Assembly (NCBI GenBank): GCA_002491195.1
Contig: DKVL01000084.1
Coordinates: 6,818-38,778, forward strand
Length of the DNA: 31,961 nucleotides
Direction: 5' to 3'
From: Lachnospiraceae bacterium UBA7179
GTDB taxonomy: Bacteria; Bacillota; Clostridia; Lachnospirales; Lachnospiraceae
Shown: in pieces, positions 7,974 through 15,711 of the stretch
How the letters are laid out: each line of letters begins with the position of its first letter
Position numbering within the stretch: the first letter of the stretch is position 1
The notes under the pieces: model-generated
Seen by the model: the letters and a program-made list of their open reading frames with translations, nothing else
The model's database searches: none
What the model was told of the DNA's origin: nothing
Position numbers and translations under genes: made by a program

Positions 7974-8471
7974 ATGGAAAATGAGCGCACAAAGAATGAA
8001 ATCTATATGGAGTTTGATGCCATCTCAGAGAATGAAGGACTTGCAAGAGTGGTAATTGCCGCGTTTTTGTCAAGGATTGATCCGACAGTCGACGAGATTG
8101 AGGACGTAAAGACGGCAGTATCGGAGGCAGTCACAAATGCCATCATACATGGCTATGGAGAGAGAGGCGGGCGTGTGGTTATGCGCGCTGTCCTTTCAAA
8201 AGAAAAGGAGCTATCAGTTGATATATCGGACAAAGGAGTGGGGATTGCGGACGTGGAACAGGCGATGCAGCCGCTTTTTACCACCGGGGCTGCCAAGGAA
8301 CGGTCAGGAATGGGTTTTTCGTTCATGGAAGCTTTTATGGATCGGCTGGAGGTGGAGAGCAGTGTCGGAGAGGGGACCTGCGTACATATGTGGAAACGTT
8401 TTGGCGTCGGGCAGGAGGAGTCAGAGCCAATCCTGCAGGCAGCAGTGTGGAACAGAAGCGGCAGGGCATGA
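7974..8471 (+). CDS. spoIIAB: Anti-sigma F factor / serine kinase SpoIIAB
   Basis: GHKL-fold ATPase that holds sigma-F inactive and phosphorylates SpoIIAA. The N-box EAVTNAIIHGY, the G1 motif DKGVGI and the glycine-rich GMGFSFMEAF segment are all present. I chose ATG 7974 because the product then begins MENERTKNEIYMEF, matching where family members start. The in-frame ATG at 7962 lies directly on the Shine-Dalgarno sequence. From 7974 the length is 165 residues, slightly longer than the B. subtilis protein because of a C-terminal tail of about 20 residues after the kinase fold. The stop is 3 nt before sigF. Confidence 0.94.
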   Translation: MENERTKNEIYMEFDAISENEGLARVVIAAFLSRIDPTVDEIEDVKTAVSEAVTNAIIHGYGERGGRVVMRAVLSKEKELSVDISDKGVGIADVEQAMQPLFTTGAAKERSGMGFSFMEAFMDRLEVESSVGEGTCVHMWKRFGVGQEESEPILQAAVWNRSGRA

Positions 8472-8474
8472 TCT

Positions 8475-9200
8475 ATGGAGGAAAAGGAACTATTTATCAG
8501 GGCACAGAGCGGAGAAAAGGAGGCTAAAGAACGGCTGTTTGAGAAAAATACGGGACTTGTGTACCATGTGGTAAAGCGCTTTGCAGGCAGAGGCGGAATG
8601 AGAGGAATCGAGACAGAGGACTTGTTTCAGATCGGCGCGATGGGACTTGTAAAGGCGATTGAGAAGTTTGATCCGGATTACGGAGTCTGTTTTTCCACTT
8701 ATGCAGTTCCGGTAATTATGGGGGAAATCCGGCGTTTCTTGCGGGATGACGGAATGATAAAGGTCAGCAGGAGCATCAAGGAGAACGAAAGAAGGCTGAG
8801 AGGGATCAGGGAAGATTTCTGGCAGAGAATGGGCAGGGAACCGATGCTATCGGAACTTGCAAAGGAGTCGGGGCTCTCTATGGAGGAGGTTGTTACGGCA
8901 CTCGACGCAGGTTATGAGGTAGAATCGATCTACAAGACGATCTATGAGTCTGACGGCAGTGAAGTGCTTCTGGCGGATATGCTGGGCAGGGAGGGGGAGA
9001 GCGAGGAGATTGTTAACCGGCTGCTTCTGGAAAAGCTGTTGAATGAGCTTGACGAGCGGGAGAGGAATCTGATCCGGCTGCGCTATTTCGAAAACAGGAC
9101 GCAGATGCAGGTGGCAGGGGACCTGGGGATGAGTCAGGTGCAGGTAAGCCGTCTGGAGAAAAAAGTATTATTGCATCTGAGACAGGGGGCAATGACATAA
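8475..9200 (+). CDS. sigF: RNA polymerase sporulation sigma factor SigF
   Basis: Early forespore sigma factor of the sigma-70 family, 241 residues. Region 2 contains EDLFQIGAMGLVKAIEKFDPDYG followed by FSTYAVPVIMGEIRRFLRDDG, the -10-binding segment typical of SigF/SigB/SigG. Region 3 follows (GREPMLSELAKESGLS), and region 4.2 is a helix-turn-helix at RTQMQVAGDLGMSQVQVSRLEKKVL. The gene lies 3 nt after spoIIAB. GTG and TTG alternatives are not needed. Activity is presumably controlled by the upstream SpoIIAA and SpoIIAB. Confidence 0.96.
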   Translation: MEEKELFIRAQSGEKEAKERLFEKNTGLVYHVVKRFAGRGGMRGIETEDLFQIGAMGLVKAIEKFDPDYGVCFSTYAVPVIMGEIRRFLRDDGMIKVSRSIKENERRLRGIREDFWQRMGREPMLSELAKESGLSMEEVVTALDAGYEVESIYKTIYESDGSEVLLADMLGREGESEEIVNRLLLEKLLNELDERERNLIRLRYFENRTQMQVAGDLGMSQVQVSRLEKKVLLHLRQGAMT

Positions 9201-9331
9201 AAAAATGTATGTTTGATAAGCGGAAACTATTAAGTTTGGTGTAAAGAATGCCGATATTAAGAGTAACAGGTGGTGTGGGGAAGGGATGTCCCTATTCGGT
9301 TTTCACAAGAATATTTAATAGAAAGGTTGGT

Positions 9332-10213
9332 ATGAACATGAATGGAATCAATTACAGTTCACTCTTGAACAATACAGGACTTTTTGCGAATCAGACAAAT
9401 AAGGACGAGGCGGCTTTTGCAGGAAATGTTACGGGTGTAAATAGAAGGGTACAGAATAAGAAATCTAGAGCGGACAACAGACAGACAAACGCGGACAGGG
9501 ATACATATGAGTACAGCGGACAGACACGCAATGTGAAGGCGGGGTACAGCAAACCGGAACGCACAGAGTCTTCTAACTACAAGGCACTTGATGCAAACGG
9601 CGTGCAGGAAGGGATTGAACTCAGCGACGGGGCGAAAGATCTGTTGGCGGAACTCAGAGAAAAATACGGGGATATGGAGTTTGCAGTGGCGCAGTGGTCT
9701 ACGGATGAAGAGCAGGATTATTATGCAAGCCTGTCCGAAAAGAGATACAGCGTGCTGATCAATCCAGAACTTTTGGAGAAGATGGCGACAGATCCGGAAG
9801 CAAGAGAGAAGTACGAGGCGATCATCAGTGGTGCGGACGATAAGTTTGATACATTGCAGGAAGAGCTTGGCGAGGATGCAGAGAAGGTGAAAGGCTTTAG
9901 TATCACGATGGATAAGGACGGAAATGTATCCTATGCCGTGAAACTTTTGAAAGATATGGAGGAGAACAGCAGGGCAGATCAGAAGACAGAGCAGGAGCGT
10001 GCGGAGGAGAAGCGGGCTGCGAAGAAAGAAGCTGAGAAAGAGCGGCAGGAGAAGGTCGTGCAGAAGAAGGCTGAGGAAGAGCGGCAGGAGAAGGTCGTAC
10101 AGAAGAGGCAGGAGACAGAGAAGGTGGAGGCCTCTTCCATCGAAGAGCTGATCAAGGCAATTAAGGAGAAACTGCATTCGGAAGAGGCTGCAGGTAAAGT
10201 AGAGGAAGAATAA
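9332..10213 (+). CDS. DUF6033-like protein of unknown function
   Basis: The product has 293 residues if started at ATG 9332, which has AAAGGTTGG just upstream; a longer frame back to 9248 lacks a ribosome binding site. There is no signal peptide. An Asn-, Arg- and Asp-rich N-terminal third of low complexity leads into a core of about residues 98-210 (ELSDGAKDLLAELREKYGDM, YSVLINPELLEKMA) resembling DUF6033 proteins, which I recall mainly from Lachnospiraceae. The last 80 residues are a charged coiled coil containing a 13-residue tandem repeat. The function is unknown. It lies 131 nt behind sigF and may belong to the sporulation unit, though no sigma-F-type promoter is evident. Confidence 0.7.
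   Translation: MNMNGINYSSLLNNTGLFANQTNKDEAAFAGNVTGVNRRVQNKKSRADNRQTNADRDTYEYSGQTRNVKAGYSKPERTESSNYKALDANGVQEGIELSDGAKDLLAELREKYGDMEFAVAQWSTDEEQDYYASLSEKRYSVLINPELLEKMATDPEAREKYEAIISGADDKFDTLQEELGEDAEKVKGFSITMDKDGNVSYAVKLLKDMEENSRADQKTEQERAEEKRAAKKEAEKERQEKVVQKKAEEERQEKVVQKRQETEKVEASSIEELIKAIKEKLHSEEAAGKVEEE
10040..10105 (+). repeat. 39-bp tandem repeat coding ERQEKVVQK units
   Basis: The 27-nt block at 10040-10066 recurs at 10079-10105 with one mismatch, a period of 39 nt or 13 codons, so the frame is kept. It encodes two copies of ERQEKVVQK in a charged coiled coil. Such a repeat can change copy number by slippage between strains. Confidence 0.8.
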
Positions 10214-10219
10214 GCGTAT

Positions 10220-10252
10220 AAAATAGCGTGTGTTTGATCACACGCTATTTTT
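10220..10252 (+). terminator. Strong intrinsic terminator after the DUF6033-like gene
   Basis: A perfect 13-bp stem (10220-10232 with 10239-10251) encloses a 6-nt loop. The stem has an A-run on the left and a T-run on the right, so it could work in both directions. It isolates the sigF/DUF6033 unit from trkA. Confidence 0.9.
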
Positions 10253-10268
10253 GCGCTGTAGTTCATCC

Positions 10269-10296
10269 TTGTCTTTTTTGGGATTGGTGATATAAT
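10269..10296 (+). promoter_or_regulatory. Promoter for trkA-trkH
   Basis: TTGTCT (10269-10274), a 16-nt spacer and a perfect TATAAT (10291-10296) lie about 48 nt upstream of trkA and just after a strong terminator. Confidence 0.6.
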
Positions 10297-10344
10297 GTAC
10301 GTGAAAGCAGTGAACAGTAACGGCTAATAGGAGGACAAAATGAC

Positions 10345-11703
10345 GTGAAGATAATAATTGCAGGCGATGGCAAGGTAGGTACGATGCTTACAAAGCAGCT
10401 TTCGGCAGAAGGCTATGATCTGACGCTGATTGACGCGAATCCGGAAGTGCTGGAATCAACAGAAGAGAAGTATGATGTAATGTCAGTGCAGGGAAACTGC
10501 GCATCTATGGAGACGTTGGAGCGTGCAGGGATCAAGGAGACAGATCTGCTCATCGCTGTGACAAATGCCGATGAGGTGAATCTGCTCTGCTGTATGACAG
10601 CACATGGGATGAATCCGGATATTCATACGATTGCCCGGATCAGAAATCCGGAATATAACGATCAGATTTTTAAGATGCGGGAGCTCTTTGCGCTTTCAAT
10701 GATCATCAATCCGGAGAGACAGGCGGCAATGGAGATTGAGCGGCTTTTGAAATACCCAGGGTTTTTGAAACGCGATACCTTTGCGAAAGGAAGGGTGGAG
10801 ATCGTGGAACTGCGTGTGGATGCAGGACACAAGCTTTGCAACATTGCGCTAAATGATTTATATCGCATTGTCAAGTGTAAGATTCTGGTATGTGCAGTGC
10901 TCAGGAATGGCAAGGCGATCATGCCGGGTGGTGATTTCGTATTGATGGAGGGTGACCGGGTATTTGTGACGGCACCGACGAATGTACTGACCACGCTTCT
11001 TAGAAACCTTGGAATTATCACACACAAAGCAAAGCGGGTGATCCTGTGCGGCGGAGGGCGTGTAAGTTTCTATCTGGCACAGATGCTGCTAAAAAACGGT
11101 GTTGGCGTACAGATTGTGGAGCAGAATTATGAGAAGTGCCTCCAGCTTGCCAATATGCTCCCGAAGGCAACCGTGATCCATGGTGATGCCTCGAAGGAAT
11201 TTTTGTTGGACAATGAAGGGATTTCTGACTGTGACGCGCTGGTGACGCTCACTGGTGTGGATGAGATGAACATTATTATTTCCTTGTATGGGAGCAGCTG
11301 CAAAGTTCCACAGATTATCACGAAACTTGGAAGGCTGGAAAATAATACAATATTGGATGTGCTTCCGCTGGGAAGTATCATCAGCCCCAAAGAACTGAGC
11401 TGTAATAATATCGTACAGTACGTGCGCGCCATGCAGAACCAAACGGGAGCGGCGCTCACAGTGTATATGATTGCCGACGGACAGGCCGAGGCGGTGGAGT
11501 TTCGAGTGGATCAGAATACGCTGCACTGCGGGGAACCGCTCAAAAAACTGAAACTCAAGAAGAATGTACTGGTGGTGAGCATTATGCACGACGCGCAGCT
11601 TGAGATTCCAAGCGGTGATTCTAGTTTTGTGCAGGGAGATACAGTGATCGTTGTGACGGGAGCTGACAGGGTACTCTACAAGCTGAATGATATATTCGAA
11701 TAA
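10345..11703 (+). CDS. trkA: Trk system potassium transporter regulatory subunit TrkA
   Basis: Cytoplasmic gating subunit of a Trk/Ktr-type potassium uptake system, 452 residues. It has the double-length layout: an N-terminal RCK domain with the nucleotide-binding GDGKVG motif (residues 7-12) and Asp at the end of the second strand (TLIDAN), a TrkA_C domain, a second RCK domain starting with ILCGGGRVSFYLA (about residue 233), and a final TrkA_C domain. The start is GTG 10345, with AGGAGG (10329-10334) 10 nt upstream. An out-of-frame ATG-ACG-TGA (10340-10348) overlaps this GTG. trkH follows after 24 nt, so the pair forms an operon. Confidence 0.94.
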   Translation: MKIIIAGDGKVGTMLTKQLSAEGYDLTLIDANPEVLESTEEKYDVMSVQGNCASMETLERAGIKETDLLIAVTNADEVNLLCCMTAHGMNPDIHTIARIRNPEYNDQIFKMRELFALSMIINPERQAAMEIERLLKYPGFLKRDTFAKGRVEIVELRVDAGHKLCNIALNDLYRIVKCKILVCAVLRNGKAIMPGGDFVLMEGDRVFVTAPTNVLTTLLRNLGIITHKAKRVILCGGGRVSFYLAQMLLKNGVGVQIVEQNYEKCLQLANMLPKATVIHGDASKEFLLDNEGISDCDALVTLTGVDEMNIIISLYGSSCKVPQIITKLGRLENNTILDVLPLGSIISPKELSCNNIVQYVRAMQNQTGAALTVYMIADGQAEAVEFRVDQNTLHCGEPLKKLKLKKNVLVVSIMHDAQLEIPSGDSSFVQGDTVIVVTGADRVLYKLNDIFE

Positions 11704-11727
11704 TTGAGGGATGGGAATAGAACGATT

Positions 11728-13188
11728 ATGAATTACAAAATGATGGGCAGATTTATAGGACATATTCTGCTGGTAGAGGCGGTTTTTATGATTCCGTCGT
11801 TGTTGATCAGTCTGGTGAAACAGGAAGATATGGCATGTATAGGATTTGCAGCGAGTATCTGCATGATACTAATCCTGTCCTTGCTGCTATTAATCCTGTG
11901 CAAGAGCAGCAAGAGAGGATTTAAGGCGAAAGAAGGGTTTGTCTGTGTCGGCATCAGCTGGATTGTGATGAGTCTGTTGGGGAGTCTGCCGTTTTATATA
12001 TCGAGGGAGATTCCGTCTTATTTAGACGCGCTGTTTGAGACTGTGTCAGGTTTTACAACAACAGGTTCCTCCATCTTGTCAGAGATTGAGGAGCTTTCTA
12101 TGGGGATTCTTTACTGGAGGAGTTTCACGCATTGGCTGGGCGGCATGGGAGTACTGGTGTTTGTGCTGGCCGTGGGGGCTTTTGGTGAGAGCAGCAAGGG
12201 TTTTACCATGCATCTTCTGCGGGCGGAGAGCCCAGGACCACAGGTGGGTAAACTCGTGCCTAAGATGAAAAAGACAGCGGAAATTTTGTATCTGATCTAT
12301 ATTCTGCTTACAATCGTGAATGTCGCGTTTCTGCTGTTTGGAGGCATGCCGTTGTTTGAGGCGGTCTGCACGGCGTTTGGTACAGCGGGTACAGGCGGTT
12401 TTGGAATCAAAAATGACAGTATCGCAGGGTACAGCCCATATATTCAGAATGTCTGCACAGTGTTCATGTTATTGTTCGGCGTCAATTTCAGCTGTTACTA
12501 TATGTTGCTGCTTCGGCAGTTTCGCAGTGTGTTTAAGGATGAGGAGCTGCGGCTGTATCTGGGAGTGGTGATCGGGAGTATCATACTGATCACGCTGAAC
12601 CTGAAGGGATTTTATGCCACGTTTGAGGAGACGCTGCGTCATGCGGCATTTCAGGTGGCAAGTATTGTGACGACAACCGGATATGCCACGACAGATTTTG
12701 ACTTGTGGCCGACTTTTTCCAAGTCGATTATTTTAGGTTTGATGGTAATCGGTGCGAGTGCGGGCAGTACCGGCGGTGGTTTCAAGTGTGCACGGGTGCT
12801 GATCATCGTTAAAGGGCTTCGCAGGAATCTGCGCCGCGCAATATCGCCGCAGAAAGTACAGGTCGTCAGGATCAATGACCACATGGTTGACGAGAAAGTA
12901 TTGGAGAATACGAATGCGTATTTGTCTGCTTATGTTATCATACTGTTTATCAGTTTTATTCTGGTATCGTTTGACAGGTGTTCTGTCTTGACCAGCTTTA
13001 CAGCGGTTCTGTCCTGCTTCAACAATATCGGGCCAGGGCTTGAAGCAGTAGGGCCTACCTGCAATTTTGGGGATTTTAGCTGGATGTCAAAGCTGGTGCT
13101 GATCGGAGATATGCTTGCAGGCAGGCTTGAGATTTTCCCGATTCTGCTTCTGTTCTCGAGAACAACCTGGGGACGGCTGAAAGGGTAG
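11728..13188 (+). CDS. trkH: Trk/Ktr-type potassium transporter membrane subunit TrkH
   Basis: Polytopic potassium channel-like subunit of the TrkH family, 486 residues from ATG 11728. The four pore loops with conserved glycines are visible: TTTGSS near residue 108, GTAGTGGFG near 220, TTTGYAT near 315 and NNIGPG near 432. The segment GASAGSTGGGFKCAR matches the intracellular loop of the third repeat. TTG 11704 would extend the frame by 8 residues but has no ribosome binding site; GGGA upstream of 11728 is only a weak one, so coupling to trkA is likely. The gene converges on the PHP gene with 8 nt between the stop codons. Confidence 0.94.
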   Translation: MNYKMMGRFIGHILLVEAVFMIPSLLISLVKQEDMACIGFAASICMILILSLLLLILCKSSKRGFKAKEGFVCVGISWIVMSLLGSLPFYISREIPSYLDALFETVSGFTTTGSSILSEIEELSMGILYWRSFTHWLGGMGVLVFVLAVGAFGESSKGFTMHLLRAESPGPQVGKLVPKMKKTAEILYLIYILLTIVNVAFLLFGGMPLFEAVCTAFGTAGTGGFGIKNDSIAGYSPYIQNVCTVFMLLFGVNFSCYYMLLLRQFRSVFKDEELRLYLGVVIGSIILITLNLKGFYATFEETLRHAAFQVASIVTTTGYATTDFDLWPTFSKSIILGLMVIGASAGSTGGGFKCARVLIIVKGLRRNLRRAISPQKVQVVRINDHMVDEKVLENTNAYLSAYVIILFISFILVSFDRCSVLTSFTAVLSCFNNIGPGLEAVGPTCNFGDFSWMSKLVLIGDMLAGRLEIFPILLLFSRTTWGRLKG

Positions 13189-13196
13189 GGAATCCC

Positions 13197-13994
13197 TTAA
13201 TAGGTCAAGAAGATGTCATCAACGCTGTGTGTGGGAATGGGGATATTGTTTCTGTCAAAGATAAACACAGGCAGATGGTTTGTGGTGCCCTCTTCCCACA
13301 CAAGGTGTTCGTGCGGTACGTGGAGCGAGAACCCGCTGCCGCTTTTGATTCGCCGTACATAATCGTCGATGGAGTTTAGCGGTTCGTCGAATGCCATACC
13401 GTAGATCAAACCGTTGTCAGTCCTGCCGACATGGTGGATGTCGGAGCCGGCGGTCATAGTGATCTGGTGTTCTGCGGCATAGCGGTATGCCATGCGGTCC
13501 TGTTCGTGCGGGTTTCCTGAGTTTGCCACCTCAAAGGCGTCGCACTGGTGCGGGTGGACATACACTTCGGACAGATAGTTCCTTTCCCGGAAAGGGTGCG
13601 CCTGCACGACGAGTCCCCCGTCTGCTTTAATTTTTTCATAGTGGGTGATATGGTCCCACTGCATCATTTCCGGGTGGTCTTTGAGCCACTGTTTGTCAAG
13701 TCCATAGACCAGATATTCATCGCCGTCAAACCGGCATTCCCATGCAAAGAATACCTTGAGCCCCTGACGGTCTCCGGCTGCCCTGGCATCCTCGTAACCG
13801 CTGCAGAAGATGTCTACGCGCTCTTCCCAGGGGAGATCCTTGGGGACGGAGCAGTTACCGTTGAAGAAATGGTCTGTCACGATGATGCCATCGTAGCCAA
13901 GACTTTTGTAATAAGGGATATATTCGTGGCCTGCACTCCTGGCGCACGCGCTGGCGCCGGTCGTGTGCAGGTGGACTTCATATAAGTAAGACAT
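13197..13994 (-). CDS. PHP domain-containing metal-dependent phosphoesterase
   Basis: 265-residue soluble protein with the metal-binding motifs of the PHP superfamily: HLH (His8, His10), TDH (Asp41, His42), Glu86 in AWE, QAHPF (His133) and GSDIHH (Asp185, His187). These would hold a two- or three-metal centre for phosphate ester hydrolysis. The substrate cannot be deduced; relatives include histidinol-phosphatase-like and nucleotide phosphatases. The minus-strand ATG is preceded by AGAGGAGG. It is the only minus-strand gene in the first 22 kb and is divergent from the decarboxylase-family gene. Confidence 0.88.
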   Translation of the reverse strand: MSYLYEVHLHTTGASACARSAGHEYIPYYKSLGYDGIIVTDHFFNGNCSVPKDLPWEERVDIFCSGYEDARAAGDRQGLKVFFAWECRFDGDEYLVYGLDKQWLKDHPEMMQWDHITHYEKIKADGGLVVQAHPFRERNYLSEVYVHPHQCDAFEVANSGNPHEQDRMAYRYAAEHQITMTAGSDIHHVGRTDNGLIYGMAFDEPLNSIDDYVRRIKSGSGFSLHVPHEHLVWEEGTTNHLPVFIFDRNNIPIPTHSVDDIFLTY

Positions 13995-14010
13995 ATTTTT
14001 CCTCCTCTGT

Positions 14011-14135
14011 ACAAGGAAGCGTCCACAAATAACGACTTCGGAATGGATAGGTTATTTTTGAACAGCTCCTTAGAATTTCGTGTTATTTACAACTTAATAT
14101 ATCACAAATTGGGGAGAATGTTAACAGTTCCTTGT
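14011..14135. repeat. Nested palindromic element between divergent genes
   Basis: ACAAGGAA (14011-14018) and TTCCTTGT (14128-14135) are perfect inverted repeats at the two ends. Inside, AAATAAC (14027-14033) pairs with GTTATTT (14051-14057), and AAGGAAGC (14013-14020) pairs with GCTCCTT (14065-14071) with one bulge. There is no T-tract suited to termination, and the location between two divergent starts does not call for a terminator. It may be a miniature repeat, a regulator-binding region or a structured 5' leader. A related half-motif lies at about 66-87. Confidence 0.5.
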
Positions 14136-14169
14136 CAATAGAATTACCATTTACGAAAGGAAACAAAGA

Positions 14170-15651
14170 ATGAATCAGAATCAGACACCACTGTTGGAAG
14201 CGGTCACAGAATTGATTGAGACAAATCCTGCATATTTCAGGATACCCGGGCACAGACTGGATAAGGGAATCAGTCCGCGCTGGACGGACAAAGTAGGAAC
14301 AGCAGTGTTTGCATACGATGTGACAGAGACGCCGCTGACGGACGATCTGCACAGCCCGGAAGGTGCAATCGGTGAAGCGCAGCGCCTGCTTAGCGCACTT
14401 TACAAGGCGGATCAGAGTTTTTTTCTTGTCAATGGGAGTACGTGCGGGAATGAAGCTATGATCCTCAGCGCAGCGTGTGAGGGCGAGAAGATCATGGTGG
14501 CGAGAAATGCGCATAAATCTGCGTTGATGGGGCTGATTTTGTCCGGGGCAGAACCGGTATATGTTCTGCCTGAGGTGATCGATGCATGGGCAATACAGGG
14601 GGCGGTTACGGCGGAGGCTGTCAGAAAAGGATTTGAGCAGAATCCCGACTGCAAGGCACTGTTTCTGGTGAGCCCGAGTTATTATGGCGTGTGTTCTGAT
14701 CTGGAGACAATCGCGGAAATCTGCCATTCATACGGCGCGCTGCTGCTGGTCGATGAGGCGCATGGCGGGCATCTGTATTTTCACGAACAGCTTCCGGTGG
14801 GCGCACTTGAGGCGGGGGCGGATGTCTGTGTGCAGAGTATGCACAAGGTTACAGGAGCGCTGACACAGAGTTCCGTGTTGCATATCAGGCACCATGGTGT
14901 GGGGGAAGCTGCGTTGGAGCGGATTGCGCAGAATCTGCAGCTGGTGCAGAGCACAAGTCCGAGTTATCTGCTCATGACTTCCCTTGACTGCGCCCGGTAT
15001 GAGCTTGCGGCGAATGGAAAGGAAATGATGGAGAAAGCGCTTGGTCTTGCGGAGTATGCGAGAAATAAGATTCAATCAATCGCGGGTTTCCGGTGTATGG
15101 AAGGAGAATGGCTTGACCAGACAAGGATTGTGATATCAGCAAGGGATATCGGACTCACAGGCTATGCGCTGGAAAAAATGCTCTTTGAGGAATATGCTGT
15201 CAATATGGAACTTGCGGACTATGAGAATGTGCTTGCCATTGTGACTTATGCGAATGAGATGGAAGATATGGACAGGCTTGTTGCGGCGTGCATGGATATC
15301 AGCAGGAGAAGCGCGGGGCAGGCGGCTTCGCAGGCGTTATATCAAAAAAATGCCTGTCCGCCTTTTCCACAGCTTCCGCAGCAGGTTATGACGCCGCGCA
15401 GGGCGTATTTTTCTGATACGGAGACGGTGCGCTGGCAGGAAGCGATCGGGAGGACCGCAGGACAGATGATTGCGCCATATCCGCCCGGAATTCCAGTGAT
15501 CTATCCCGGGGAACGGATCAGCAAGGCGGTATGGGACTATATAGAATGGTTCCGGAGGGACAAAAAACATATTCATGGCGCTGATTCAAACGGGAGGCTG
15601 GATTGGGTGAAAGTGCTTGCAAAATCCACGAAACAAACTTATAATACTTAG
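14170..15651 (+). CDS. Orn/Lys/Arg decarboxylase-family PLP-dependent enzyme
   Basis: Fold-type I pyridoxal-phosphate enzyme of 493 residues, related to the short YaaO/SpeA-type decarboxylases of Firmicutes. It shows FRIPGH near the N-terminus, the cofactor region GSTCGNEAMI, LVDEAHGGHL with the PLP-contacting Asp, and QSMHKVTGALTQ, in which Lys226 should bind PLP. The C-terminal domain has the family motif PYPPGIPVIYPGE. Substrate choice among arginine, lysine and ornithine cannot be read from the sequence. The ATG follows GAAAGGAAAC. No polyamine synthesis genes are adjacent, so its pathway is open. Confidence 0.9.
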   Translation: MNQNQTPLLEAVTELIETNPAYFRIPGHRLDKGISPRWTDKVGTAVFAYDVTETPLTDDLHSPEGAIGEAQRLLSALYKADQSFFLVNGSTCGNEAMILSAACEGEKIMVARNAHKSALMGLILSGAEPVYVLPEVIDAWAIQGAVTAEAVRKGFEQNPDCKALFLVSPSYYGVCSDLETIAEICHSYGALLLVDEAHGGHLYFHEQLPVGALEAGADVCVQSMHKVTGALTQSSVLHIRHHGVGEAALERIAQNLQLVQSTSPSYLLMTSLDCARYELAANGKEMMEKALGLAEYARNKIQSIAGFRCMEGEWLDQTRIVISARDIGLTGYALEKMLFEEYAVNMELADYENVLAIVTYANEMEDMDRLVAACMDISRRSAGQAASQALYQKNACPPFPQLPQQVMTPRRAYFSDTETVRWQEAIGRTAGQMIAPYPPGIPVIYPGERISKAVWDYIEWFRRDKKHIHGADSNGRLDWVKVLAKSTKQTYNT

Positions 15652-15662
15652 AGGAAATGTAC

Positions 15663-15694
15663 ACGATTGCTGCAGAAAGCAGGAAAACGATCGT
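15663..15694. repeat. Short nested inverted repeat before the SGNH gene
   Basis: ACGAT (15663-15667) pairs with ATCGT (15690-15694), and CTGC (15670-15673) pairs with GCAG (15679-15682). It lies in the 60-nt gap between the decarboxylase-family gene and the SGNH gene. No T-run follows, so it is a poor terminator; a regulatory or chance role is possible. Confidence 0.3.
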
Positions 15695-15711
15695 CCGAAG
15701 AGGTGTGGTAA

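Noticed and set aside
9359..10177. 272-residue minus-strand frame opposite the DUF6033-like gene
   Set aside because: The Leu-rich repeats are the complement of the Glu- and Lys-rich coding repeat.
13181..13198. Hairpin AAGGG/CCCTT between trkH and the PHP gene
   Set aside because: Only a 5-bp stem and no T-tract on either side, so it is too weak to call a terminator.
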